From: Bacteroidaceae bacterium
Lineage (GTDB): Bacteria > Bacteroidota > Bacteroidia > Bacteroidales > Bacteroidaceae
Length of the DNA: 7,559 nt
Assembly (NCBI GenBank): GCA_028707655.1
Contig: JAQWAN010000098.1
Location: forward strand, 1-7,559
Direction of reading: 5' to 3'
Shown: positions 1 to 6,085 of the stretch, in pieces
How positions within the stretch are numbered: position 1 is the first letter of the stretch
Layout: each line of letters begins with the position of its first letter
Notes under the pieces: model-generated
Databases searched by the model: none
Seen by the model: only the letters and a program-made list of their open reading frames with translations
What the model was told of the DNA's origin: nothing
Position numbers and translations under genes: made by a program

Positions 1-1419
1 ACAATGATGATTGCATTATTCTTCATGATTTCCTTTGTTACAGGACTACAAAATCCGCTAGGCGTAATTGTAAAAAACCAATTTGATGGCATTTCAAACA
101 TCATGTCACAAATGGGTAATGCAGCAAACTTTATTGCTTATTTCTTTATGGGTATTCCATCGGGTCTACTTATTCAACGTTATGGTTATAAAAAAACAGC
201 TTTAGGAGCTATCGCCGTAGGTTTTGCAGGTGTTAGTATGACATTCTTTGCTGGTCAAGCTGCTAGCTTCCCTATTTACTTAATTGGTGCTTTTATCTCT
301 GGATTCTCTATGTGTATGTTAAATGCAGTAGTCAACCCAATGTTAAATACACTTGGTGGTGGTGGTAATAAAGGTAATCAACTTATCCAAGTGGGTGGGT
401 CTGTAAACTCTATTGGTGCAACATTAGCTCCTGTGTTAGGTGGAGCCATCATGGGTAATGTAGCTAATTCTAAATTAGCCGATTCTACTCCTATTTTGTT
501 CATTGCAATGGGTATCTTCTTGATGACTTTCATTGTACTTTATTTTGTGACTATCCCAGAGCCTCACGGAGCGGGTCAAAAGAGAGTAAAAGCAAATGAT
601 AAACACAGTCCGCTTTCTTTCCGTCACTTTATTTTTGGTATCATTGGTATCTTTTTATATGTAGGTATTGAGGTAGGTATTGCTAATATCACCAATCTAT
701 ATATGACAGCACAAACAACAGAGATGGCACAAGAAAACATCGCTGCCTACGAGAAACAGACAAAGGATGCCGCTTATTTAGAACAAGTAACGCAAGAGGA
801 TCTTGCAAATAAAGATAATAGTGCATATGTATCGAAAGTGATTAGTGCAAATGCCTATGATAATGCTCAAAAGATTTTGCGCAATGAGGCTAAACCAGGT
901 CTTGGCTTAACAGCTGCCACTGCAGGTATTATTATTGGTACCTACTGGCTATTGATGATGGTTGGTCGTCTCTTTGGTGCTGCTTTTGGTGCAAAGGTTT
1001 CGAGTAAAAGTATGCTCCTATTTGCTGCATCATTGGGTATCTTATTCATCTTATTGGCCATATTCTTACCACAAACAGAGGTAAGCATGCCCGTCTTTAA
1101 GTCGAATCTATCGTTTGGACTGGCTCAAGTGCCTGTCAACGTGTTCTTCTTAGCACTTTGTGGACTATGTACATCGGTGATGTGGGGTGGTATCTTTAAC
1201 CTTGCCGTAGAGGGTTTAGGAAAATATACAGCCGCAGCTTCTGGTATCTTTATGGTAATGGTTTGTGGTGGAGGACTTTTACCTCTTGTACAAGCAGGTG
1301 TAGCCGATCTATTTGGTTATATGGCTAGTTACTGGGTTATCATTGCAGCATTGGCTTACTTAGTGTTCTATGCACTAATAGGATCTAAAAATGTAAACAA
1401 AGATATTGAAGTAGAATAG
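1..1419 (+). CDS. MFS sugar transporter, FHS/FucP-like, 5' end cut by window edge
   Basis: Inner-membrane 12-helix symporter of the major facilitator superfamily, closest in pattern to the fucose/glucose/GlcNAc (FHS) group. The reading frame is open at base 1, and the first visible Met (base 4) lies inside what looks like TM1, so a short N-terminal segment is probably missing. Numbering from that Met, the cytoplasmic loop 2-3 MFS signature is GLLIQRYGYKK (54-64). NQLIQVGGSVNSIGAT (125-140) matches the FucP TM5 region LNLAQTFNSFGA. Hydrophobic helices follow to about residue 460, with a short charged tail. Between TM7 (about 208-230) and TM8 (about 302-325) lies a hydrophilic, Ala/Glu/Lys-rich segment of about 65 residues that FucP lacks. 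The substrate cannot be read from sequence. The neighbouring tkt-rpiB genes make a pentose or another monosaccharide plausible (inference). It is separated from tkt by a terminator. Confidence 0.88.
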   Translation, partial: TMMIALFFMISFVTGLQNPLGVIVKNQFDGISNIMSQMGNAANFIAYFFMGIPSGLLIQRYGYKKTALGAIAVGFAGVSMTFFAGQAASFPIYLIGAFISGFSMCMLNAVVNPMLNTLGGGGNKGNQLIQVGGSVNSIGATLAPVLGGAIMGNVANSKLADSTPILFIAMGIFLMTFIVLYFVTIPEPHGAGQKRVKANDKHSPLSFRHFIFGIIGIFLYVGIEVGIANITNLYMTAQTTEMAQENIAAYEKQTKDAAYLEQVTQEDLANKDNSAYVSKVISANAYDNAQKILRNEAKPGLGLTAATAGIIIGTYWLLMMVGRLFGAAFGAKVSSKSMLLFAASLGILFILLAIFLPQTEVSMPVFKSNLSFGLAQVPVNVFFLALCGLCTSVMWGGIFNLAVEGLGKYTAAASGIFMVMVCGGGLLPLVQAGVADLFGYMASYWVIIAALAYLVFYALIGSKNVNKDIEVE

Positions 1420-1436
1420 ACAAGAAATTATACAGC

Positions 1437-1474
1437 AAAAAGAGGGTATGTTGATTAACATACCCTCTTTTTTT
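1437..1474 (+). terminator. Intrinsic terminator after the transporter gene
   Basis: A perfect 12-bp stem has arms at 1441-1452 (AGAGGGTATGTT) and 1457-1468, with a GATT tetraloop and a T run at 1468-1474. Four A residues at 1437-1440 pair with the T tract and extend the helix to 16 bp. It starts 17 nt after the transporter stop codon and ends the upstream transcription unit. The A-flank/T-tail symmetry means it could also work on the opposite strand, but no reverse-strand gene is seen here. Confidence 0.93.
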
Positions 1475-1539
1475 ATGGAAAAGAAAAAGGGTTTAACCTG
1501 CAGAAAATGAAGTGGTTTTTAATTATTTGGGATTATTCA

Positions 1540-1569
1540 TTGAAGTATGCTTGCTAATTTTTATCTTTG
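1540..1569 (+). promoter_or_regulatory. Bacteroidota-type promoter for tkt-rpiB
   Basis: The -7 element TATCTTTG at 1562-1569 matches the Bacteroidota consensus TAnnTTTG exactly. A TTG at 1540-1542 lies 19 nt upstream and fits the -33 element. Transcription would start roughly at 1575-1580, leaving a very short AT-rich leader before the tkt ATG at 1595. The element sits downstream of the transporter terminator, consistent with an independent unit. Called by eye from the consensus; no start-site data. Confidence 0.7.
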
Positions 1570-1594
1570 CAATTAAATAAATAATAGTTGTACT

Positions 1595-3610
1595 ATGAAC
1601 AGCAATGAATTAATGAATCAAGCAGCAGACAACATCCGTATTCTAGCTGCATCTATGGTTGAAAAAGCCAAGTCTGGTCACCCTGGAGGCGCTATGGGAG
1701 GTGCTGATTTTATCAATGTACTGTATTCTGAATTCTTGGAATACGACCCAGCTGACCCCAAATGGCCAGGTAGAGATCGTTTCTTTTTAGATCCAGGACA
1801 TATGTCTACTATGCTCTACTCCACATTAGCCCTAACAGGAAAATTTACAATGGAGGAATTAGCTCAATTTCGTCAATGGGGAAGTCCAACACCTGGACAT
1901 CCAGAAGTAGACGTGATGAGAGGTATTGAAAACACCTCTGGCCCCTTAGGTCAAGGTCATGCTTTTGCTGCTGGAGCCGCAGTTGCTGCTAAATTTTTGA
2001 AAGCTCGCTTTGGCGAAATCATGAGCCAAACCATCTATGCGTATATATCCGATGGCGGTATACAAGAGGAAATTTCACAAGGTGTAGGTCGATTAGCCGG
2101 TTATTTAGGACTAGATAATCTAATCATGTTCTACGACTCTAACGATGTACAACTATCTACAGATACCAATTCGGTTACAGATGAAAATGTAGCTAAAAAA
2201 TATGAAGCTTGGCATTGGAACGTACTTACCATCAAGGGAAACGATCCAGCAGCCATTAGATTGGCACTTCAAGAAGCAAAAGCGGAGAAACATCGCCCTA
2301 CACTTATCATTGGTAAAACAATCATGGGAAAAGGTGCTGTTACAGAAGCGAAAGATAAATTTGAAGGCAAATGTTCAACACATGGACAACCCATCAGTAA
2401 GAGTGGTGCCTCTTATCAAGAGACCATCAAAAACTTAGGTGGCGACCCAACTACCCCATTTACTATCTTTAAAGAGGTAGAACAATTATATAAAGCACGT
2501 CAAGAGGAGTTGAACGTTCTAATTGGCAAGAAAAAAGAAAAAGAGGCGGCTTGGTGTGCTGCTCACCCTGAGTTGGCAGAACAATATCACAACTATTTTG
2601 CAAACAAAACAACCACAATCGACTGGTCGGCTATTCAACAAAAAGCCAACGATGCAACACGTAATGCATCTGCCACAGTGCTCGCCACTTTAGCAAGCAA
2701 TGTAGGTAACATGATTGTTGCTTCTGCCGATCTCTCTAATTCCGATAAAACAGATGGTTTCTTAAAGAAAACCCACGCTTTTACGAATGGCGACTTTAGT
2801 GGCTCTTTCTTACAAGCTGGAGTTTCTGAACTAACCATGGCTTGTATGTGTATCGGTATGTCATTGCATGGTGGTGTTATTGCTGCATGTGCCACCTTCT
2901 TTGTGTTCTCGGATTATATGAAACCCGCCGTACGAATGGCAGCGCTTATGGAGCAACCCGTGAAATTTATATGGAGCCACGACGCCTTTAGAGTGGGAGA
3001 AGATGGACCTACACACGAACCTGTGGAGCAAGAAGCACAAATTCGTTTGATGGAGAAATTACAAAACCACCATGGCAAAAATTCGATGTTAGTGCTTAGA
3101 CCTGCTGATGCAAAAGAAACAACTGTAGCTTGGAAACTAGCTATGGAGAATACATCTACTCCATCGGCGTTGATTCTTTCGCGCCAAAACATTCAAGACC
3201 TACCAGCTGGAACCAATTATAATGAAGCGGAAAAGGGAGCTTATACGGTTGCTGCATCTGCTGACCAACCCGATGTGATACTACTAGCTTCTGGCTCGGA
3301 GGTTTCTACATTGGTAGAAAGTGCTAAACTCTTACAAAAAGAGAATATACAAACTCGCATCGTATCTGTTCCTTCTGAAGGATTGTTCCGCAGTCAGACG
3401 GCTGAATACCAAGAACAGATCTTACCTAAAGGTAGTAAGATATTTGGATTAACAGCCGGATTACCCGTCAACCTAGAGGGACTAGTTGGTGCCAATGGTA
3501 GAGTTTTTGGGCTATCCTCTTTTGGTTTCTCTGCTCCCTACACGGTACTAGATGAGAAACTAGGCTTTACACCCGAGAATATTTATAAACAAATTAAAGA
3601 AATGTTTTAA
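1595..3610 (+). CDS. tkt: Transketolase
   Basis: TPP- and divalent-metal-dependent cytoplasmic enzyme that moves two-carbon ketol units between pentose, tetrose, hexose and triose phosphates in the non-oxidative pentose phosphate pathway. At 671 aa it is full length for the family. Domains are an N-terminal TPP domain (about 1-290), a pyrimidine-binding domain (about 355-520) and a C-terminal domain (about 540-671). Active-site equivalents of E. coli TktA are visible: His29 (SGHPGG), His69 (DPGH), His102 (TPGHPE), the GPLGQGH loop at 116-122, Glu412 (GVSELTM, the TPP-activating Glu), and Asp470 and His474 in GEDGPTHEPVEQ. The TPP/metal motif reads SDG (152-154) instead of GDG, with Asp153 and Asn183 kept. 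The ATG lies just downstream of the promoter and gives a family-typical N-terminus. The stop codon shares one base with the rpiB start, so the two genes are probably translationally coupled. Confidence 0.98.
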   Translation: MNSNELMNQAADNIRILAASMVEKAKSGHPGGAMGGADFINVLYSEFLEYDPADPKWPGRDRFFLDPGHMSTMLYSTLALTGKFTMEELAQFRQWGSPTPGHPEVDVMRGIENTSGPLGQGHAFAAGAAVAAKFLKARFGEIMSQTIYAYISDGGIQEEISQGVGRLAGYLGLDNLIMFYDSNDVQLSTDTNSVTDENVAKKYEAWHWNVLTIKGNDPAAIRLALQEAKAEKHRPTLIIGKTIMGKGAVTEAKDKFEGKCSTHGQPISKSGASYQETIKNLGGDPTTPFTIFKEVEQLYKARQEELNVLIGKKKEKEAAWCAAHPELAEQYHNYFANKTTTIDWSAIQQKANDATRNASATVLATLASNVGNMIVASADLSNSDKTDGFLKKTHAFTNGDFSGSFLQAGVSELTMACMCIGMSLHGGVIAACATFFVFSDYMKPAVRMAALMEQPVKFIWSHDAFRVGEDGPTHEPVEQEAQIRLMEKLQNHHGKNSMLVLRPADAKETTVAWKLAMENTSTPSALILSRQNIQDLPAGTNYNEAEKGAYTVAASADQPDVILLASGSEVSTLVESAKLLQKENIQTRIVSVPSEGLFRSQTAEYQEQILPKGSKIFGLTAGLPVNLEGLVGANGRVFGLSSFGFSAPYTVLDEKLGFTPENIYKQIKEMF

Positions 3611-4044
3611 TGAAAACAATTGGATTAGCATCCGACCATGCCGGATACGAATTAAAAGAGTTTGTTAAAGAGTGGTTAACGGCAAAAGGATTAACATACA
3701 AAGATTTTGGAACAAACAACGAAGAGAGTTGCGACTATCCCGATTTTGCACACCCTTTAGCAAAAGCGGTTGAAGCCAATGAATGTTACCCAGGAATAGC
3801 TATTTGTGGAAGTGGCAATGGTATTAACATGACACTAAACAAGCACCAACAAATTCGCGCAGCACTCTGCTGGGAGAATGAATTGGCTAGCTTAGCCAGA
3901 AAGCATAACAACGCTAATATATTAGTGATGCCAGGAAGATTCATCTCTAAAGAGAAAGCAAGCGAGATTTTAACCGCGTTTTTAGGAACCGATTTTGAGG
4001 GTGGACGCCATCAAAAACGAATAGACAAGATAGCTTGCCAATAA
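3610..4044 (+). CDS. rpiB: Ribose-5-phosphate isomerase B
   Basis: Interconverts ribose 5-phosphate and ribulose 5-phosphate, supplying the pentose phosphates used by transketolase. At 144 aa it is the usual length for the RpiB/LacAB family. Visible motifs are the N-terminal ASDHAGYELK (7-16; Asp9 and His10 bind substrate), CDYPDFA (41-47), and CGSGNGINMTLNK (66-78), where Cys66 is the catalytic base position of E. coli RpiB. His99 in RKHNNANIL matches the second active-site histidine, and GGRHQKRIDKI near the C-terminus is typical. The ATG overlaps the tkt stop as TAATG, so it has no leader of its own and depends on tkt translation and the tkt promoter. An allose- or galactose-phosphate isomerase role is possible in this fold, but pairing with tkt favours ribose 5-phosphate. 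Confidence 0.96.
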   Translation: MKTIGLASDHAGYELKEFVKEWLTAKGLTYKDFGTNNEESCDYPDFAHPLAKAVEANECYPGIAICGSGNGINMTLNKHQQIRAALCWENELASLARKHNNANILVMPGRFISKEKASEILTAFLGTDFEGGRHQKRIDKIACQ

Positions 4045-4086
4045 CACAAGTTTTCATCTAAAGCGACTAAAATTTATACAATTATT

Positions 4087-4125
4087 AACATGACTACTGT
4101 CCAAAACGGTAGTCATGTTTTGTTT
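4087..4125 (+). terminator. Terminator-like hairpin after rpiB
   Basis: The arms AACATGACTACTG (4087-4099) and CGGTAGTCATGTT (4107-4119) form a 13-bp stem with one T-G wobble and a 7-nt loop. The stem is followed by a T tract interrupted by one G (TTTTGTTT, counting from 4118). The stem is long, but the tail is weaker than in the upstream terminator. It lies 42 nt after the rpiB stop and separates tkt-rpiB from the oxidoreductase operon. Confidence 0.78.
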
Positions 4126-4148
4126 AAACAACAAACTGACAAGGCGCA

Positions 4149-4160
4149 AAATGGCCATTT
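4149..4160. repeat. 12-bp perfect palindrome upstream of the TPR-kor operon
   Basis: AAATGGCCATTT is its own reverse complement, centred about 104 bp upstream of the -7 element of the next operon and 24 bp after the rpiB terminator. Size and symmetry fit a dimeric regulator site, but no regulator is encoded in the window and the distance to the promoter is long. Treat it as a candidate only. The rest of the 248-nt gap (4045-4292) holds the rpiB hairpin, AT-rich DNA and the promoter; no further gene is seen. Confidence 0.3.
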
Positions 4161-4254
4161 ACCTAAGGAATAACGGTATATTTAACATTAAACTATAGCA
4201 AACAATTAAAAGCTTTTTTCACTCAATTAAGCTATTTATTCAAGCAGAAAAGAT

Positions 4255-4262
4255 TACTTTTG
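4255..4262 (+). promoter_or_regulatory. Probable promoter -7 element for the TPR-kor operon
   Basis: TACTTTTG at 4255-4262 matches the TAnnTTTG consensus and stands 30 nt before the ATG of the TPR gene, so the leader would be about 20-25 nt. No good -33 TTG is present at the expected distance; the nearest T-rich stretch is TTTATT at 4235-4240. The promoter may be weak or activator-dependent (inference). It is the best candidate start for the six-gene unit that follows. Confidence 0.6.
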
Positions 4263-4292
4263 TAACGGTGAGTTGGCAGAATAACAGTAAAG

Positions 4293-4568
4293 ATGGATCA
4301 AATAAATAATATAAAAGGATTAATTAAAGATGGGGAAACAGCAAAAGCGCTCTCTCTCTTAACTACATTAATGGAATCAACTCATGTTGATAACGATACC
4401 TATTACTTTCTAATGGGCAACGCTCATAGAAAAGATGGTAATATGAAATTAGCGCTCAACAACTATTTAAAGGCTATCGAAATCAATCCACAGAGTCCTG
4501 CTCTTCAGGCAAAAGAGGCACTTCTTGATATCCTGAATTTTTTTAACAAAGATATGTACAACCAGTAA
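4293..4568 (+). CDS. Small tetratricopeptide (TPR) repeat protein
   Basis: A 91-aa soluble helical protein with no signal peptide or membrane helix. Residues 35-66 form one well-matched 34-residue TPR unit, running from DTYYFLMG to KAIEINP. In TPR numbering it keeps Gly8 (Gly42), Ala20 (Ala54), an aromatic at 24 (Tyr58), Ala27 (Ala61) and Pro32 (Pro66). Residues about 4-30 resemble a degenerate helix pair, and 70-91 could be a capping helix. TPRs mediate protein-protein contacts and have no catalytic role. It opens the operon, with korD starting 10 nt after its stop codon. An assembly or partner-binding role for the oxidoreductase is therefore plausible, but this is inferred from position only. 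The start is supported by the promoter just upstream and by close packing with the next gene. Confidence 0.87.
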   Translation: MDQINNIKGLIKDGETAKALSLLTTLMESTHVDNDTYYFLMGNAHRKDGNMKLALNNYLKAIEINPQSPALQAKEALLDILNFFNKDMYNQ

Positions 4569-4578
4569 ATAGAAAAAT

Positions 4579-4809
4579 ATGGCAAAATTTAAAGGAGCTA
4601 TTGTAGTAGACACTGAGCGCTGCAAAGGATGTAACCTATGTGTAGTAGCATGCCCATTTGACCTACTAGAACTTACACATACAGAGGTAAACACTAAGGG
4701 TTATCATTTTTCGCAACAAGTAATTCAGGATAAATGTACTGGATGCACAGCATGTGCTGTGGTTTGTCCAGATGGATGCATCTCTGTTTTCAGAACAAAA
4801 GAAGATTAA
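4579..4809 (+). CDS. korD: 2-oxoacid:ferredoxin oxidoreductase, ferredoxin-like delta subunit
   Basis: A 76-aa protein with two 4Fe-4S binding motifs: CKGCNLCVVACP (Cys15, 18, 21, 25) and CTGCTACAVVCP (Cys53, 56, 59, 63). This is the standard 2[4Fe-4S] dicluster layout. In 2-oxoacid:ferredoxin oxidoreductases such a subunit carries electrons from the TPP site of the beta subunit to external ferredoxin. An extra cysteine, Cys67, follows the second motif. The N-terminus (MAKFKGAIVVDTERC) is the usual short lead-in for KorD/VorD subunits. It stands 14 nt before korA, in the order D-A-B-C known for archaeal kor operons. Its function as a subunit of this complex is well supported by context. A free ferredoxin is less likely. 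Confidence 0.93.
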   Translation: MAKFKGAIVVDTERCKGCNLCVVACPFDLLELTHTEVNTKGYHFSQQVIQDKCTGCTACAVVCPDGCISVFRTKED

Positions 4810-4823
4810 AAGAAAGGAATACT

Positions 4824-5906
4824 ATGAATAAAGATACTGTATTAATGAAAGGTAACGAAGCGTTGGCACATGCAGCTATTCGTTACGGCGCAGATGGCTA
4901 TTTTGGCTATCCTATAACGCCACAATCCGAGATACTAGAAACACTAGCTGTAGAAAAGCCTTGGGAAACAACTGGAATGGTTGTTTTACAAGCCGAGAGC
5001 GAAGTGGCTTCTATCAATATGGTTTATGGCGGAGCAGGAGCAGGTAAAATGGTACTGACCTCCTCCTCTAGTCCAGGCGTTAGTCTTATGCAAGAGGGTA
5101 TCTCCTATATTGCTGGTGCCGAATTACCATGTCTCCTTGTTAATGTAATGCGTGGTGGTCCTGGGTTAGGAACGATTCAACCTAGTCAATCCGATTATTT
5201 CCAAACCGTAAAAGGGGGTGGACATGGAGATTACCGGGTAATCACACTTGCTCCTTCATCGGTACAAGAGATGGCCGACTTTGTGGGCTTAGGCTTTGAA
5301 CTGGCTTTTAAATATAGAAACCCTGCTCTTATCTTAGCCGATGGTATTATTGGCCAAATGATGGAAAAAGTGGTTCTTCCAGCTCAACGTCCACGTAGAA
5401 CCGACGAAGAGGTTATAGCACAATGTCCTTGGGCTACAACAGGAAAAACAGCAGACAGAGCATCGAACACCATCACCTCACTAGAGTTGATGCCCGATGA
5501 AATGGAACAAAATAATATTCGCTTTCAAAAGAAATATCGCGAGATAGAAGCTAATGAGGTGCGCTACGAAGCAACCAATTGCGAAGATGCAGAATATATC
5601 ATGGTGGCTTTTGGATCGTGTGCACGTATCAGTCAAAAAGCAATGGATATCGCTCGTAAAGCAGGTATCAAGGTGGGTATTATCCGCCCTATCACGCTAT
5701 GGCCATTCCCAACTGCTATTATTGCTGAATATGCCACGAAGCTAAAAGGAATCCTTACGGTAGAGATGAATGCAGGACAAATGGTAGAAGATGTACGTCT
5801 AGCGGTAAACGGAAAAGTTAAAGTAGAACATTTTGGACGTTTAGGCGGCATTGTTCCCGACCCAGATGAAGTTTATGAAGCATTGAAAGCAAAATTAATG
5901 AAATAA
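4824..5906 (+). CDS. korA: 2-oxoacid:ferredoxin oxidoreductase alpha subunit (KorA/VorB type)
   Basis: Alpha subunit of a multi-subunit 2-oxoacid:ferredoxin oxidoreductase, which converts a 2-oxoacid plus CoA to acyl-CoA, CO2 and reduced ferredoxin. It is 360 aa. The N-terminal pyrimidine-binding domain (about 1-235) has YPITPQSEI (29-37), the substrate/TPP-site motif of the family, and QAESEVAS (56-63), whose Glu58 is the likely TPP-activating glutamate. RGGPGLGTIQPSQSD (110-124) is also characteristic. The second domain (about 255-350) is PFOR domain II-like, with VAFGSCAR and IRPITLWPFP. The start at 4824 is preferred because it follows an AGAAAGGA purine stretch and sits just after the korD stop. 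An in-frame ATG at 4734 would add 30 residues encoded inside korD. Databases often name this form VorB (3-methyl-2-oxobutanoate), but substrate preference cannot be decided from sequence. Confidence 0.95.
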   Translation: MNKDTVLMKGNEALAHAAIRYGADGYFGYPITPQSEILETLAVEKPWETTGMVVLQAESEVASINMVYGGAGAGKMVLTSSSSPGVSLMQEGISYIAGAELPCLLVNVMRGGPGLGTIQPSQSDYFQTVKGGGHGDYRVITLAPSSVQEMADFVGLGFELAFKYRNPALILADGIIGQMMEKVVLPAQRPRRTDEEVIAQCPWATTGKTADRASNTITSLELMPDEMEQNNIRFQKKYREIEANEVRYEATNCEDAEYIMVAFGSCARISQKAMDIARKAGIKVGIIRPITLWPFPTAIIAEYATKLKGILTVEMNAGQMVEDVRLAVNGKVKVEHFGRLGGIVPDPDEVYEALKAKLMK

Positions 5907-5913
5907 ACTTGCT

Positions 5914-6081
5914 ATGGATACGGATAAAATTCGGCAAATTCTCAACGCATTAGTAATAATAGGAGTTGTAGTAACCATTATTTGTTACTATACACTCGAT
6001 GATAAGACTCCTTTTTTCTACGCATTTGTTGCAACAGCATTTTGCAAACTAATGGAGGTATTCATTCGATTTACACAATAA
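5914..6081 (+). CDS. Small two-helix membrane protein inside the kor operon
   Basis: A 55-aa open reading frame that exactly fills the gap between korA and korB, starting 7 nt after the korA stop and ending 4 nt before the korB ATG. A polar N-terminus (MDTDKIRQ) leads into hydrophobic helix 1 (about 10-26, LNALVIIGVVVTIICYY). A short acidic turn (TLDDK, 27-31) follows, then hydrophobic/aromatic helix 2 (about 33-51, PFFYAFVATAFCKLMEVF) and a basic end (IRFTQ). This predicts a helical hairpin in the inner membrane, with the acidic turn probably outside and both ends in the cytoplasm. No catalytic motif or named family is recognised. Tight packing between two subunit genes argues that it is translated and works with the complex, perhaps as a membrane anchor or assembly factor (inference). 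It is too short for many gene callers. Confidence 0.75.
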   Translation: MDTDKIRQILNALVIIGVVVTIICYYTLDDKTPFFYAFVATAFCKLMEVFIRFTQ

Positions 6082-6085
6082 AGAT

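Noticed and set aside
2202..2438. Forward 78-aa frame inside tkt
   Set aside because: It is an out-of-frame shadow of the transketolase coding sequence with no promoter, ribosome site or motif of its own.
2635..3192. Two reverse-strand open frames inside tkt (2635-2895 and 2914-3192)
   Set aside because: They lie fully within the well-conserved transketolase gene, and their translations are Ser/Ala/Cys-rich with no recognisable domain, as expected of antisense shadows.
4208..4217. AAAAGCTTTT palindrome before the kor promoter
   Set aside because: It is low-complexity A/T symmetry with only a GC dinucleotide core, likely by chance in AT-rich intergenic DNA.
4045..4292. Possible riboswitch or small RNA in the 248-nt gap
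   Set aside because: Apart from the rpiB hairpin, the short palindromes and the -7 element, no extended conserved-looking structure is seen, and the predicted leader of the next gene is only about 25 nt, too short for a riboswitch.
4467..4694. Reverse-strand 75-aa frame across the TPR-korD junction
   Set aside because: It overlaps two supported genes on the other strand, and its Ser/His-rich translation matches no recognised family.
4734..4823. Longer version of korA starting at 4734
   Set aside because: The extra 30 residues would be encoded in another frame inside korD, over its second Fe-S motif, and are unlike any KorA N-terminus. The ATG at 4824 has a purine-rich site before it and gives the normal N-terminus.
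5554..5851. Short frames on both strands inside the korA C-terminal domain
   Set aside because: Both are contained within korA and have no independent coding evidence.
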